Part shown: positions 37,611 through 51,700 of the stretch, piece after piece
Numbering within the stretch: position 1 is the stretch's first letter
Layout of the letters: every line of letters starts with the position of its first letter
NCBI GenBank assembly: GCA_900239685.1
Contig: OENT01000237.1
Location: 62,001 to 126,000 of the forward strand
Source of the DNA: Rotaria macrura
Lineage: Eukaryota; Rotifera; Eurotatoria; Philodinida; Philodinidae
Direction: 5' to 3'
DNA: 64,000 nucleotides
Made by a program: the position numbers and the translations under genes
The notes under the pieces: generated by a model
Told to the model about the DNA's origin: nothing
The model's database searches: none
The model's input: only the letters and a program-made list of their open reading frames with translations

Positions 37611-40593
37611 CTATTCTTTCAAACTGATTTTGTCCAACCAAATGATTCAACTATTTTTGATAACCATTCGTTAACTGGAACAAAAAATTAATCATAAAGT
37701 ATGTTCGAAATAAATTGAAGGATGGGGAAAAAGTTGAAAAGAAGATTTCATTATGAAGACAGACCAGTCTCGTTAGTTTTTTCAATTTCTATTTGTTCGT
37801 AACATTTACAATTGTATTAATGAAAGATCATATAAAAAATTCATAATTTTGAACCAATTATTATGAGTAAAAATAATATCTAAATGTCAATAACATGAAT
37901 TTGTAGTTTGACAGAGTTCTTGATTTCAGTAGTTTTTCGATGACCTGCCATATTGTATACATACTAGTATTAAGAAAACCGCTGCTCTCGTAGTAATGAT
38001 TCAGTGTCTTAAGATTGAATAGTCTGTATAGAGAACTATTGGTTTTATGCAACTCCCTTACAACTATTTATTGAACTTGAATAGTGAAAACAACAATCTA
38101 TAGTCTACAGATATTTATTAGCTGAATGAGTTTCCACGTACTGATTACTTTGAGGAATATTCATGACGCACGATTAAGGCTAATTTCTTTTCTATTTTTA
38201 TCGAACGAGGAAAACATATAATCGAAATCGAATAGAGACAGTTTTATCGTGATTCATAATATCAATCTAATAAATATAAAGGTATGTATTAAACATGTGC
38301 ATGGGAAGAAAAAAATGTGCACTCATTCGCACGTTTCAGATCACAATATCAGTTCAAAGGTTTTTTGTCATGTTCTCATATATATCAATGTTGTAGTACT
38401 TCGTCTGATTAGTATCGATTACGTACTCGAAATTTCTATTAAAATGATATACTCTAATCGTGCGTTGAATTTAGAAGAAAAAGAGAAGAACCGTATGACA
38501 TGTACTACGACGATAATGTCTAGTGACAACTGGAGATTATAATTCATTAATAGTAGAAGTTAACATCTTGTTTTCTCCGAAATGATAATGTAACTGAGTA
38601 AGTCTTGAAAATGAAAGTGCTCAATTTCGAATAGTTTTTTATTTTCATGGTAGATTTCTAACTTATGAATGACATAGACCCAAATCATGTTTTTATTAGT
38701 TCAAAAATAAGAAAAATGAATTTCTATAAATTGAAAAGAAATTTTCGGTTGACAACTTTTTACACAATTTAGATGACTTATCCATTTTTTCCTATTTGAC
38801 AATGCATCATGGACATTGTTATATTCACCTTTCGTTATAAAGATTTCAATCAAACCCCTTGCAATTGAATGTGTAAAAACTTATCAGGACTAGATCTCTT
38901 CTGTCAATCTTTTATTGAAGCCGGACAAAATTTAATATGCCTACTACAAACTTTCTTCCATGAAGCCTCGTTTTTTTGTCATAATCAAGTGATGTGTTTA
39001 TGATTTTGACATTGAAAATGGGTCTCTATGCAGATGCATACATTTGAAGCCATGCTTTAATAGAAAATTAGTGTAAATAATTTTTGCAAGCTTGAGGTAA
39101 AAATTGTATCATATGAAATCGAAGTAAAAAGAATCATTGTGTGATTGTGTTTCGTTTTTTCGAAAAAGCAGAAAAGTAATTCAGTTTCTTGAGTTCTAAG
39201 AATCATTTCTACATAAAACTTTGGATTACGTTCAATCCGTAGATGAGATATTCGTAGTGGTTCGAAACAATCGTATGTAATACTCGTTTTTAATACATAT
39301 GATTCAATGAGATAAATTAAACAGGCTCTCTCTTTCGTCGAGAACCTTGTTTGCAGTCACATTAGTTTTAGATTTACCTTGCCGAGTGAATTTCAAATTG
39401 GAATAAATGAATATAATTTAGAATTCCTCAGGTTAAATCTTGAATAGTTGAAGGTTTAAAGATAATTGTAGACTGCAAGTAGTTAAGAGTCAATTGTTTT
39501 AACCCTGAAACCATTTAATTTTGAAAGTCAAGTTTTTTGGTTTTTCTTATTCATTATTACTATTGTGTCTTGAGAAAAATTTTCTTTTATCACAAAGATA
39601 TAGATCTTTTAAATTAAATTGACACAAAGATAAAATCCTTGGCTATCTAAAGTCAATTCAACAAGTAGCCTACATACTGATATAACTATTGCACTTGATT
39701 AACATGTACTAATTTTATCACTTTCTTCAAGTAGATAATTGTTGATTAACTTATTCAACGCTAGCATATTGTTGTCTCTATTTATCGATATAAGATATTC
39801 GTGCATCATAAATTTTTCAAGGATTCACGAGAACTGCCAGATTGTATATAGACAGCACTGCTTGTATCCTGTTTTCTTCTATTTCCATTGTATTTTACTT
39901 CTCTATTAGAACCAGCCAAAAAACGAAATCACTGAGAACAATTGAAGTACACACACAGTACTTCGATACTATTCTATCTTTATCTTTTAGTAATATCAAG
40001 TGTACGTATCGCACGCAAGTACTTTACATCTATCGAACTAGTTAGTTGTCATAGTTTCGATCTATACCCGACAGGATGCTTAACTCCCTTTGCTTTCTTT
40101 ACTACTGGACTAGTCTCAAGTGTATGCGTTGTATGTTAATTTAGTAGAAGCAAATAAACAACTCATATTGATTCGAACTCACAATAATACCCCTGGATGA
40201 ATTCTTATAGGTGATAATTTACAGTATATGATAATTTACTTCATCGTACAGAAGCTTAAGGTATTCAAAATATGATTGGATATCTGTTTACATTTCCGAT
40301 TTGAAGTATCATGATGTCTTTATGAATAGAATAATACTCAATCGATTACATAGTTGTATTTATAAAAACAAAAGTACGAATAAATGAAACCTATCATATT
40401 CGACGGTTTTCTATTTAATCAAATAAAAAATATAAGATTTATTTCGTCGATCAAATAACTACTATAATACAATTTTCTCATAGAAGAAAAAAAAACAAAT
40501 CTACCAAACATTCAAATAAAATATTTATATATATATATATATATAAACTTGTATCGAGGAAAAAATAATATAAGAACTATGTAAACTCAAGAA
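37611..40593. other. Gene-poor stretch downstream of Kizuna
   Basis: No intact gene is seen. The first hundred bases may extend the ANKRD26-like pseudogene but the similarity becomes too weak to follow. A (TA)n run lies near 40527-40545, close to the Kizuna 3' end. Confidence 0.5.
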
Positions 40594-42141
40594 CTACTCG
40601 AAAAATGAAGCTTCGTCATCATTATTTACACTTGTTTTCTCAACTGCTTTTGTTAAACTCGGTGATTTATTATTCTTTTTTGTGATTGATGATGATGTTG
40701 GTTCTTCATCATCGTCGTCCAATGCAGGGCCTCTCACTAGTTTTTCTAACAATTTAGTCGATGATGTTGTTGTTGTATTCGTCTGAGCAATCTTTGGTAC
40801 AGATTGTTTTTTACTGTTTGATGTTTCATAGTCCAAACTTGACGATTGTTTATCAACATATTTTTCAATAACATGCTTCAGAAGACTTTTAGCTTTATCG
40901 TGAACGTACGAAACATTGGTTGGTAGTAAAGGTATCGTAAATTTCTTTGTTAAATCTGTAGAATTCATTGTATGTAATTTTAATAAACATGCAAAATGTT
41001 CTATTAATCTTAACCATAATGAACGATCTTGTTCCGGTAGCATATTTGCAATAATATCTTTATCTAAGTCTTTTATATTCAATAAAAGAATCTCGTCGGT
41101 TAATAGACATTGATTAATTGTTGTGCGACGTATTGTCGATGGTAATTGATCAATAATAACCATTGATGTTGTTATAGGATCGAGATCTTTCAAGGCATGT
41201 TTTTGTTGACCATCAGCTATATCAATTATAGTTCGTTTTTGTGCTATTGTTGGTGGATCACGATTATAAAAACTCTTTTTATCTATTGCATCTCTTAAAT
41301 CATTTTCAATATAATCAAGTAAAAAATAAAGACCAGTACGAGTTAATTCCATATGGAGTGAACCATAGCGTCTTGAATGTGAAGATGCATTGACTATTTC
41401 ATTTGATTCAGTCGTAGACGATTCCTCTTGTGGTGAATTTTTCATTTCATTATTTAAATTTGGTGTTGATGGAGATATTGTTCGTTCTAATCCGACTTTC
41501 AGTTGATCTTCATAACGTTTGACTAACATGGATGAATCAACATCATAAGATTGCCGAACCATGGCTACTAGAAGAAAAGAAAAACGAAAAGAAAAACGAA
41601 AAAAAAAACCTTTTATTATGTTTTTCTCATCTAGTGACTATAATGATTTACCACTTTGTCGAAGATTTCCATCGTTCTCTAATTGATCGTGTTGTTGTTG
41701 TTTCATATACTGTACTAAACGATCGTACTCACTACTACTTCTATTCTCATTTGTGCTTATTCGTGTTAATGTTGGTTTCTGCCAATTAGGATAATTGAAT
41801 TCTAAATAAGCTAGATAATCATTTTTCAACGAAAATAAATTTTCAACATCAAAATGTAATTTATTTAAATGTTCTTGAGCTTGTGTTAATTCATTTAGTA
41901 ATTGTAAATTACGTTGTTCAGCTCGTTGAGATTCCTGATTTAGACGTGTGAAATATGATTGAACGTGTTGAATTTGATTTTTTTTATATGAATGTGAACT
42001 ATTATTTGACATTAGACGTAATTTATTTTCGAGTGCATTGCGTTGCTCTTCATTTTTAAAAATTTTTGAACGTACATTTGCGCTACGTCGATGATAATCA
42101 GAATTTAATGGCGCCATTGATGATGATGATGATGGATTCAT
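40594..42141 (-). CDS. KIZ: Kizuna (KIZ/PLK1S1)-like centrosomal protein
   Basis: Two exons, 42141-41652 and 41567-40594, with an 84-nt intron; 1,464 nt, 487 residues. After a serine run, residues about 25-115 form a coiled coil (NEEQRNALENKLRLMSNN, then IQHVQSYFTRLNQESQRAEQ and RNLQLLNELTQAQEHL). Its spacing and residues match the N-terminal coiled coil of Kizuna, which reads as EKKRLDLEKKL in the human protein. The rest is mostly disordered with acidic and serine-rich patches, ending EASFFE. Kizuna stabilises the pericentriolar material under spindle forces and is a PLK1 target in vertebrates. The C-terminal region is too divergent to confirm, so the call rests on the N-terminal 100 residues. 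Confidence 0.62.
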
Positions 42142-42782
42142 CTTGCTTTTTGTCCTCTAGCAATGACAAACACGCCAGAATAAAAAAAAAAGAAATGTGT
42201 TCACATTTATATGCAATATACTCAGATAAAGGCAAAAAGAGTTCTCACATTCTTACTTTTCTTTCATGTTTTTTTTGTTCTCTTTTCTACACAATTGTCA
42301 TGAGCAACCGTTGTGCCGCTACGTCATACACGGTGCTTTAATCTGATGGAAAAAAAGAGAGAAGGTCACCCATTGAAAAAAAAAAGAAGAACTTGTATTT
42401 ATATAAAAGCATGTATATATATATATATATAAACATGCATATATCAAGATTTTTAGTTAGAATAAATTATGAGAAAAATCGGCCCATGAAAGAAAAAAAC
42501 CAATAAGTGATCTTCATATGAATATTAACGTAAGTTTGGTTGGTTAATCAAATAGACCTAGGGCGCGTGACGTTGTTATTCTTTTAATTTGCGCAAAGTA
42601 ACAGAAGATGAATTAAACATATTTCACATTTTTTTACCTTATGTTTTCATTTTTCATTCCATTTTTTCTTTCATTTGATCTTTGCACATCGATTCATTTT
42701 TTCGTTTGTGTTGCTCGCTTATTCCATTACTTGTTTTAGATGTCATAAAAAACAACTACGAAAATTCGACAAAAAAAACAAA
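42142..42782. promoter_or_regulatory. Divergent intergenic region between Kizuna and the ANKRD26-like gene
   Basis: The two start codons are 641 bp apart and point away from each other, so promoters for both must lie here or overlap. A (TA)n run is at 42415-42431. A GC-richer island (CTAGGGCGCGTGACG, 42559-42573) is the only such patch nearby and could be a core regulatory site; that is inference. Confidence 0.55.
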
Positions 42783-45700
42783 ATGGCCAAATTTCTTTCA
42801 CGTTTATTCAGTTCTAGTGGTTCATCATCGAAACGTTCATCGTTACGTGGCTCACAAACATCTGTTCATGAAGGCAGTCAACGAAATGCTACATCATCCA
42901 ATATGCGTTCTTCTGCATCGCTTGAAAATCTTTCATCGTATCATATTAATCCAAAGGAACTTGAAAAAAATAAATTACATAAAGCATCATGGGAAGGTAA
43001 TCTGCAAAAAGTCGAGCGCCTCGCTCGAACAGGTGTAATCGATTCACAAGATCAACAAGCACGAGTAATTTGATTTAATTTTTCTAAAAACATAACTAAT
43101 ACTTTTGCTATTTTTTTAAATAGACACCGTTACATTTGGCTGTTGTCCGAGGACATTTACCTATAGTGCAACGTCTTGTTCATGAAGGCGCACGATTAAA
43201 TATTGTTGACAAAGAAGAAAGGACACCGCTAGTTAAAGCTGTTCTCAGTTCTAATCAAAGTCAACCGCTACAATATCAAATATGTCTGACTTTACTACGA
43301 GGAGGTGCTGATGCATGTAAGAATTCAGATATTGTATCCCTCGAAAGATATGCTATTTGTTTGTTTTTTCTTTCTTTCTTTCTTCGTACAGTTATTAATG
43401 CTGTGGATACTCATGGTAAAAATGCTTTACATTATGCAATCGATTTTGAAAATGAAGATCTTGTTGATCTTTTTCTGTCGGTTCCAAAGTGTGATCCGAA
43501 TTTCCGTGATCGTGATCAAATGACACCATTACATTTGGCAGTGAAACGCAATAGTCCAAACATTGTTGCTTCACTTTTATCTGAGACTCATGAACAACAA
43601 GCTGACCCAAATTTAACGAATCGAAATTCGCAAACACCGTTGCACATGGCAGCGAGTGTTGGCAATTATGAAATCATTCAAGTTTTACTTCAAGCTGATA
43701 TCGTCGAACAATGCAATCCCACAATCCTCGACGAACGACAATTGACTGCATATCAATTAGCTAAAGAAAATAATCATGAAGCATGTGCAAAATTAATTGA
43801 TGACTATCAACAAGGTTGGACTAAAATGTCACCTCGACAAAATATATCTGATTCCATAAATGAACATGAGATCAATCCTGTTGTTATGAATCCGGCAGCA
43901 TACGAAGATGATGACGACGACGACGATGGTCATGATGATGATGATGATGAAAGTGAAAATATATCGTCAGGTCAATCAAATCGATATATGCCGTCTTTAT
44001 CAAAGCAAATGTCAAGACAGTCAGATCAATGGACCGATCGAACAGCATCGACAGTCACCAATACAAACAATCAACAAAATCGAACTTTAGCTGAACTAAT
44101 CAGAAGCAATCCCGTAAAAACTGATTCAATTAATACAAACAATCAACAAAATCGAACTTTAGCTGAACTAATGAGAACTAATCCCATAAAAACTGATTCA
44201 ATTAATACAAACCATCAACAAAGTCGAACTTTAACTGAACTAATCAAAACTAATCCCATAAAAACTGATTCAATTAATGCAAACAATCAACAAAATCAAA
44301 CTATAACTGAACTAATCAGAAATAATGCCATGAAAACTGATTTAACTAATTCACATGCATCAAAGCCAACCAACCAAACAGTATCAAGTCTTATTCAAAG
44401 CATACCCTTGCAGCCTGATGAAAAATTGATCAGTAAGCCTGTGACAAGTACGTGCGTTGTTTTCTTTTCTATTAATTTTTTTCCTTTCTTGTTGTTTTTA
44501 TTTAATCAGCTCCACAAAAACAGTTTTCATCAATGTTTCCTATTGGCCCACCAATGCTTCGACAAGACGATTCGGATAATGCATCAGAAAGTAGTTCGAT
44601 CGATAAAACACCTAGAACGACAACTCTCATTGCTGGACAATCATTATCACCGAAAAAGAATGTCACCATTAGCGCACTGGCTCGCTCATTACCTCAACCC
44701 GAATCGATACAGTCAAATTCAACTTCATGGTCATATGACAGGTCATCCATAAATAAACAAGATCCAATGATAAAACAAGCAAAGAAACTTGGTGCATCCG
44801 ATGATACATCGGACACACAATCGGAAGATGACGAAGGTCATTCTAGAAATATGTTTAGGTCTTCACAAAAACCCTTAGATTTTCCAAAGACTCAATCGTT
44901 ATCACCATTAAATCATACAGCTGGATTTACGACGACACGATCCAATGATAAGATGGATGATAGTGAAAGTGAAAGTGAAGAGGATTCAATTGAAGCTGCC
45001 GTTCAACATAATTTAAAGAAAGCACAAAACGGTATTAAGAATTTAGTTAATCCGCAAATTGCAAATAATTTTGCTAAACCGCAACCAACATCTATGTCAA
45101 ATGTTCAATCACCAATAAGTGAAGATTATTTATGGACAGCAGCACCAATAGGACCACCTAAGGAACCAGCCAATAAAACTTTAAGTGCTCTGGTACAACA
45201 ACAACCATTGCTCAGCAATAAAACTTTAAGTGCTCTGGTACAACAACAACCATTGCTCAGCAAGAAAACAAGCGAGTCAACATGGGATGATTCTCGTCCG
45301 TTAAGCGCTGATCTAGAACGTAATTCAATGAAACCGAAATCCATTGATGAAAGTACTTCAAGTGATAATGATACAGATGAAGATAAAAAGTCAGCCACCA
45401 TCGTTAAATCACCGGGAAAAAATGGAACTATAATTAATCTCGTTCCAACAAATATGCGTTCAAATGAATATTATGAAACGAAGCCATCAGGTATTGAGAA
45501 TTTAATGAGTATCGTTTATGATATTAAGCAGTCACCGACAAAGACTCAGAATCAGTAAGATATTTATAAAAACGAAGGATCGAGCCATATGTTTCTAAAA
45601 ATGAAAAAAAACAACTTTGTTTTTAAGATTGTTATCTCAAAAACCAATGGGTACAATTCTAACTTCTCCGATCGTTATTCGAGCTGATTCATTATCATCC

Positions 45701-48700
45701 AATGCAAGTTCATTAATCGATGATACTGTACGAATATTAACTGCTCCAAATGCAACAACGCCAGCGTCGAAACAATCACAATATCATGAAGATGATAAAT
45801 GTAAGAGCAGATATTTATAATATAGGACAAGTAAATTCAATAATTTGAATATTACCTGGTGATCTTGTTGTTGTTTTTATACATTCGCTGTAGTACAATC
45901 AACAACATATGGTCAATAGAGGAAGATAGAGTAACAAATACAGCCATAAGAAACTAAAAGAATAAAAGTTGAATCGAAAGTCTTAGATTTTAAGTTTTTA
46001 ATTGATTGAAATCTGTACACGTAGTTTGCAATACGTTCATTGTTATCAAAACTTTAAATATGAATACTAGTGTAGTCCGAGATATAATTATGAATGAATG
46101 CTACTCATAATGAATCATAAATTATCAGGCTTACGTCAATTGTTTGGTACTACTAGTAAAAATTAGTATGATAGTGCGCTGATTATGAATGTGAAAAAGT
46201 TTTCGGCTTGTTAGTTCAATCGCACTATGAATTAGATAGATAAATTGTAATAATATGGAAATATGAATACTGTATTCTGAATGAATTCTTTCATACTACA
46301 GAGTCTAAGGCTTTAAAATGTGATACCAAGTTTAAGAGAAATTGTCTCTTTCGAACTAAGTAGATTTCATCAATGAAATTTGACGTTTATTGGACAGGAA
46401 ACATTCCCAATGAATAGCCTAACTTGATTAGTATTTCGTTTTGAAAATAAAATATTTCCCATGTGGAAATATCAATGAATCCATCAAAAATGTCATTGTA
46501 GTCATTCTTCGTAGAAATAAAAGTTTAGTATTCCATAGGTATGATGATATTCTTCGTCATCATCTAGAATCGATTATTGTTGCCAACTGCATGAAGAAAC
46601 AAAATGGATATTAAATGCGAAAGTAAAATGATGCTAACAAGTATAGTTAAATGGATATTCTAACAAAAAAAATTCTAACTCATCTAGTTCCTTACTATTA
46701 ATTATAGAATATTTAATTCATAGAAGACTTCTTCTTGACAGATAACAGTCTTCAAGAATTTAGAGCGTTCATGGACCCATCCTATGCTTCTATTTACATA
46801 AGTAATTCGATTTAATTGTCATCGTGCTTGCTAATTAATTTCTGAACATCTAACTAAAACCATTTCTAGATCACTATAAGCAATCGATTCATGACAATAA
46901 CTGTTACATTGAAGGTGAACAGAAACCAAAAAGAAACTTGTCTAATTAATTTTTCAAGACTCTAACACATTTCGTATTTCTATTGTTCTATCATGTCATT
47001 TGAAGAAAGTAGGTCAGTCAACACATTCATTGATCGATTCAATATGACTAATGACCTTGAAGTATGACGACTAATTCGTTCTGTCAAATTCTTTTATAGA
47101 GCATCTTTTCATAAAATGTTTTTTGATTTCAAAAATTCAATTATTTCATTCTCATATTGTGTCGTCATAGTTCAACTACTATACCAGTAGTTTATAAATC
47201 GTTTTAAATGTCGATTCAATGTTCTAAAGTTCGTAGATACACATTTTGTCACGAAACATTCTGTTTATACACAAATAACTGATATCGATGTGTAATATTA
47301 GGATTCAGACAGTGACATACCGATAAACATCTAATTTTTTCTTAATAGAAGATAAAAAAATTCACTTCATCGATTCATCAATGTTGTTATGATAACGAGT
47401 GGGGCAAAATTTTTGCATTAATTTCGTTTTTTGATATAACTCTGTGATGGAATGTCTTAGAGACGTGATTATTTTTCCACTAGAAAGAGCAAAGTGTCTA
47501 GTACAGAAATATATAAAAGAATTTGATTGGCAATGTTTTTCGAAAACTACAATAATCTTAGAACACAATGCTTGCAAAAACTATTCCGCAACTTTGGTAA
47601 AGTTATTTTCATACCAAAAATATTTGTTTGAGCTTTTTCATGACAAGGTTTCGATGCTATGGAGCACCACACATATATATATACAGCTGCTCAGTACAAC
47701 GGAGGCTTTCATTTGGTATTAAAATAATTGGTGTAACATACAAGAAAATGAACAAAAGACAATTTGATTAAAAATCGTTTATTGTTCGAATTTGGTTTTG
47801 CAGCGTGGAAACAAGTACTTGTCTAAATATCTCACAGAGAAGTTGTGTCCTATTCCAAATAATATTGTTTGATAGAGGACTCACTAAGCTGTCTTTTTCA
47901 TATAAAATATACAGTTTCTGGCAACCTCTCTTATGAAATAGAACATATTTTTTCGACTGTTATCAACAGTGATAAAAAAAAAGTGACTCAGATGGTATCA
48001 TAAAAGTCTTCATTTCTACCGTTATAAAACATTTAGAAAATTTCTTTTTATTGTAAAGTAACAGTGCACTATCCTTACATTATAAAATCTGGATTAGAAG
48101 AATAAAAAGAGAACTTGTCTACTAATAGGAAATATTTTCTAATTTCAAAAAAGTTGCGTAATAGTTTCCTGGCGTCTTCTGCTCGAAGACTGTTGTGGTC
48201 TGAGAAAAAAAATTTCCAATCAAATTCTTTTATATATTTTTGCACTTGACACTTTGCTCTTTCTAACAAAAACCCAATCTAGTCTCTACGATATTACATC
48301 CCAGAGTTATATCAAAAATAAAATTAATGCAAAACTTTTGCCCCACCCGTTGCAAACATACATGTATGAATATATTTTGAATAAAGATCTTTCGATTATT
48401 TTCTAAAACATAAGTTCATATGTTGATTTATTGATTAATTGTGAACAGCAAGATAGAAATGTATATGTAAATGCAATTAGTTATGATCGCACACGAGCCT
48501 ATGCTTATTAATAACTACAATGGTTCATTTTTTTTTGTTCTCTTTTATAGTTCATTGGCCTTCCATGACGAATGATAGACACGATTTCAAACATATTACA
48601 GACAAATACTCGAATGATATGGTTTCATCAAGTCAACGGCAATCATCACGTACATCAGCGCATCATGATTTTAATAGTCTACGTGGTTCAATGTCTTCTT

Positions 48701-51700
48701 CAACATCGTCAATTCAAAATAATATGGTATAATAATAGAAAAAGAAAAACATATACGATAAAATCATACCCTAATGTTTTCTTGATCATTTCTTTCTTTT
48801 TTTTCTTTTTTCTTTAGGAACGATTAAGTGAACTTAAAGAAGATATAAAACAAATCGAACGTAAACAAGAGGATAGTCTTGAATTAAAACGGCAATTAAA
48901 AGATATGGAAATAAAGAAAAATAATTTTGAAGCATTGTATAAAAAAAATGATCAATTGTTACGGGAAACGGAAACGAAATTAGAAAAAGAAATCAACGAA
49001 AAACAACGTTTAGAATGGACAACAAAAAATTTAAACATGGAATTAAAAAGTGTGAAACAAAAACTTCAATCATTAGAAGAAGAAAAAGATATATTAAATC
49101 AACGTTGCATCAAATTAAAAGAAGAACGAGATCATTACGGTAAAAAAAGATATTTTCCTATAATGATTTATATATTGAGAGAAAAAGAGAGAACTATTCG
49201 AATTGACATTTTTCAGCGATGTAAATAGGCAAGCTACACAAAAGTTTTAGTAATACTAAATGCATCCAAAGAAAAACTTCGTTTTCATGCGTCTCTATAA
49301 CTCAGTTATGATCGATTTTGATGAGTTTTCAAGTATATCGTAAGTGTAAAATTGAAAATCAAACCAAAGTCATTCAATGTGAGCTGTGAAATATATCAGA
49401 TAGTTCATTGAGTATCTTGACAATGCCAGATGAAAAGAATATCTTTTATTAGTGCATTAGATTCCTAAATAAAGACTAATTCTATGCCATATTCATGTTC
49501 GATGATCGCTTGTCAGTTGAAAATAAATTCGACAATTACTCTGAAGATAATTTAATATATATTTTGATCTACAAATAGAATCAAGTTAGAGCTGCCAAAA
49601 AATTAAAATGGGCTCAATACGTGCTCAAATTGTGGATATTAGTTCTCTTGTCCGAAGTAAAGTTCTAGCGTTTCATCGAGATTATTTGTCTTGCAGTAAA
49701 ATTGATTGGGACTTCCTGAATATTCAACTTAATATTGTAATGAGTTGTTTTTGATTGGAATCTATGTAAAGTATTTTTGTTTTATCAAATGGACCGAATG
49801 TTAGAAAAAGAATTGTGACGATTGATGCATGTAATGTTGTATTTTTTGTAAAAAATACATCACGGTTTCTTCCAAAAACACTAGGAACGGCTTTTATTGA
49901 ACCTTAAATCTGTAATTCTCTACTAAAACGGATCTCACTAATGTCAGTTTACTACTGCAAATGAATTTTCCTACGGCACTGATAGAGAATAATTACTGTA
50001 ACTTTAAAACAGAAAAATTGAATTGTTCAATATTTCTGCAAAAACCAGTAAAAGACTACACGTGTTTCGAGCGTATTCCTCACTCATTATTACATAAACA
50101 ATATATCTATATATACACATAGCTCAGAATCCTAAGCAATAAATCACTTCAGAGATTTCTCTCATTAGGATGAACAGTTCGAGTGTTGACAAATTTTATT
50201 ATTATTGCCGCTGTATATCTTTAAGTGTAGTTCATATAAGAATGAAACAAGAACGATTTGTCGAGTCATGAAGAAACTAATCCTATCGTTGCAACACAAC
50301 TCGGTAACAGTAATGAATATAGATTCGATTTAATTTAATGATGCATTGAAAAAAAATTCATTTCATTCTATGTAATCGATTTTATTTATTTATCATTTTG
50401 TGATGAAAATATGCATCATAATGATAATTGATATCACAGTTAAATATTAAGATGAACTTTAATAGAGTAAACTACTGCAGTGTATTTTCAAAACTCTGAT
50501 TGTTTNTAGTGCTATAGAAATTCTATGATGGCGAAGACGACCTATTTGAAAGAAGTGAAGTACACGAGATGTATAGAAGTCACTTCTAGTTATTCCTATA
50601 TATCATCATATATGAGTGTAAAAACTGTTCTATATTCACAATTGTTGGTCTCATTTATATTTTCTTCGTTCTCTCGGTCAAAATTGATGTGGATAGGTCA
50701 TCACATAAAAAAAAAGAGCCAAGACAAAGTAGAAATTCATTAAATCAGACATGATCGTCAACAAACTTTAAAATAGGATACCGCATTTACAATATGTTCG
50801 ATAATTTCTTTTATCGTGAAAATGTACTAGGTTAGTAATGTATTGTTGATTGAAGTAATTCAATATGATCATTGTTCTAGAAAGAACAAAAGTTGTACAA
50901 TAGTCTTCTTATTTGTTTAGACGAAAAATTGCTTCTACATCAAGCAAATACTTTACAATCAACAGCTGCAGGTGTACTACGAGAAGAAGATATCGAAAAA
51001 ATCAAATTACGCCATCGAGAAGAAATGAAATTATTATCAGCTGAAAATGATGATCTTCATCAACGTACGAAACAATTACAATCCGATTTACAATTGCACA
51101 AAGAATCACTTGATGTAACAATCCGTTATAAAATCGATTTAGAAAAGGCATTAGAAGAAAAAACAGTTCTACAGCATGAACTAGATCGTTTAAAGCATGA
51201 AAAAGATGTAATTGAACAAGAGAAAATTGATTACAAATCAAAATATGATAATTTACAAGAAGAAATACGTGCCATTCTATTAGATCGTTCGAAACTTGAA
51301 CAAAAACTAACCAATGAATTACAAGAACAAATGAAACAACGACAACGCTCAACAGATGATATTAAAAAATATAAAACACAAATCGAGCATTTGAATATTA
51401 AATTAGGCGATGCTGAAGCACGCTTACTCGTTTTACAAACACAAAATGAAGCATTATTAGCATCGAAAGATCGTGATATAAAAAATGAATTTGAAACTCT
51501 TACGCAACGGCTCAACATGATCGAATCAGAAAAGATGAATGCTGAACAAAGATTTCATAACGAACAGAAGGACATCGTAAACAAACAACAACAACAACAA
51601 CAAAAACATGTTTTGCATGAACCACTTGTTATTCTTACATCAACACCATTAAGTAATGCTGTGCAACATCAACATTCACCGTAAGAAGAATTTGAAATGA

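Noticed and set aside
47444-48269. Similar open frames on opposite strands (AKC-x-VQKYIKEFDW) that might be a gene family
   Set aside because: They are the two arms of one inverted repeat, so the likeness reflects the element's structure, not two genes.
50506-50506. Single ambiguous base n
   Set aside because: An assembly or base-calling uncertainty inside an intron, without effect on any gene.
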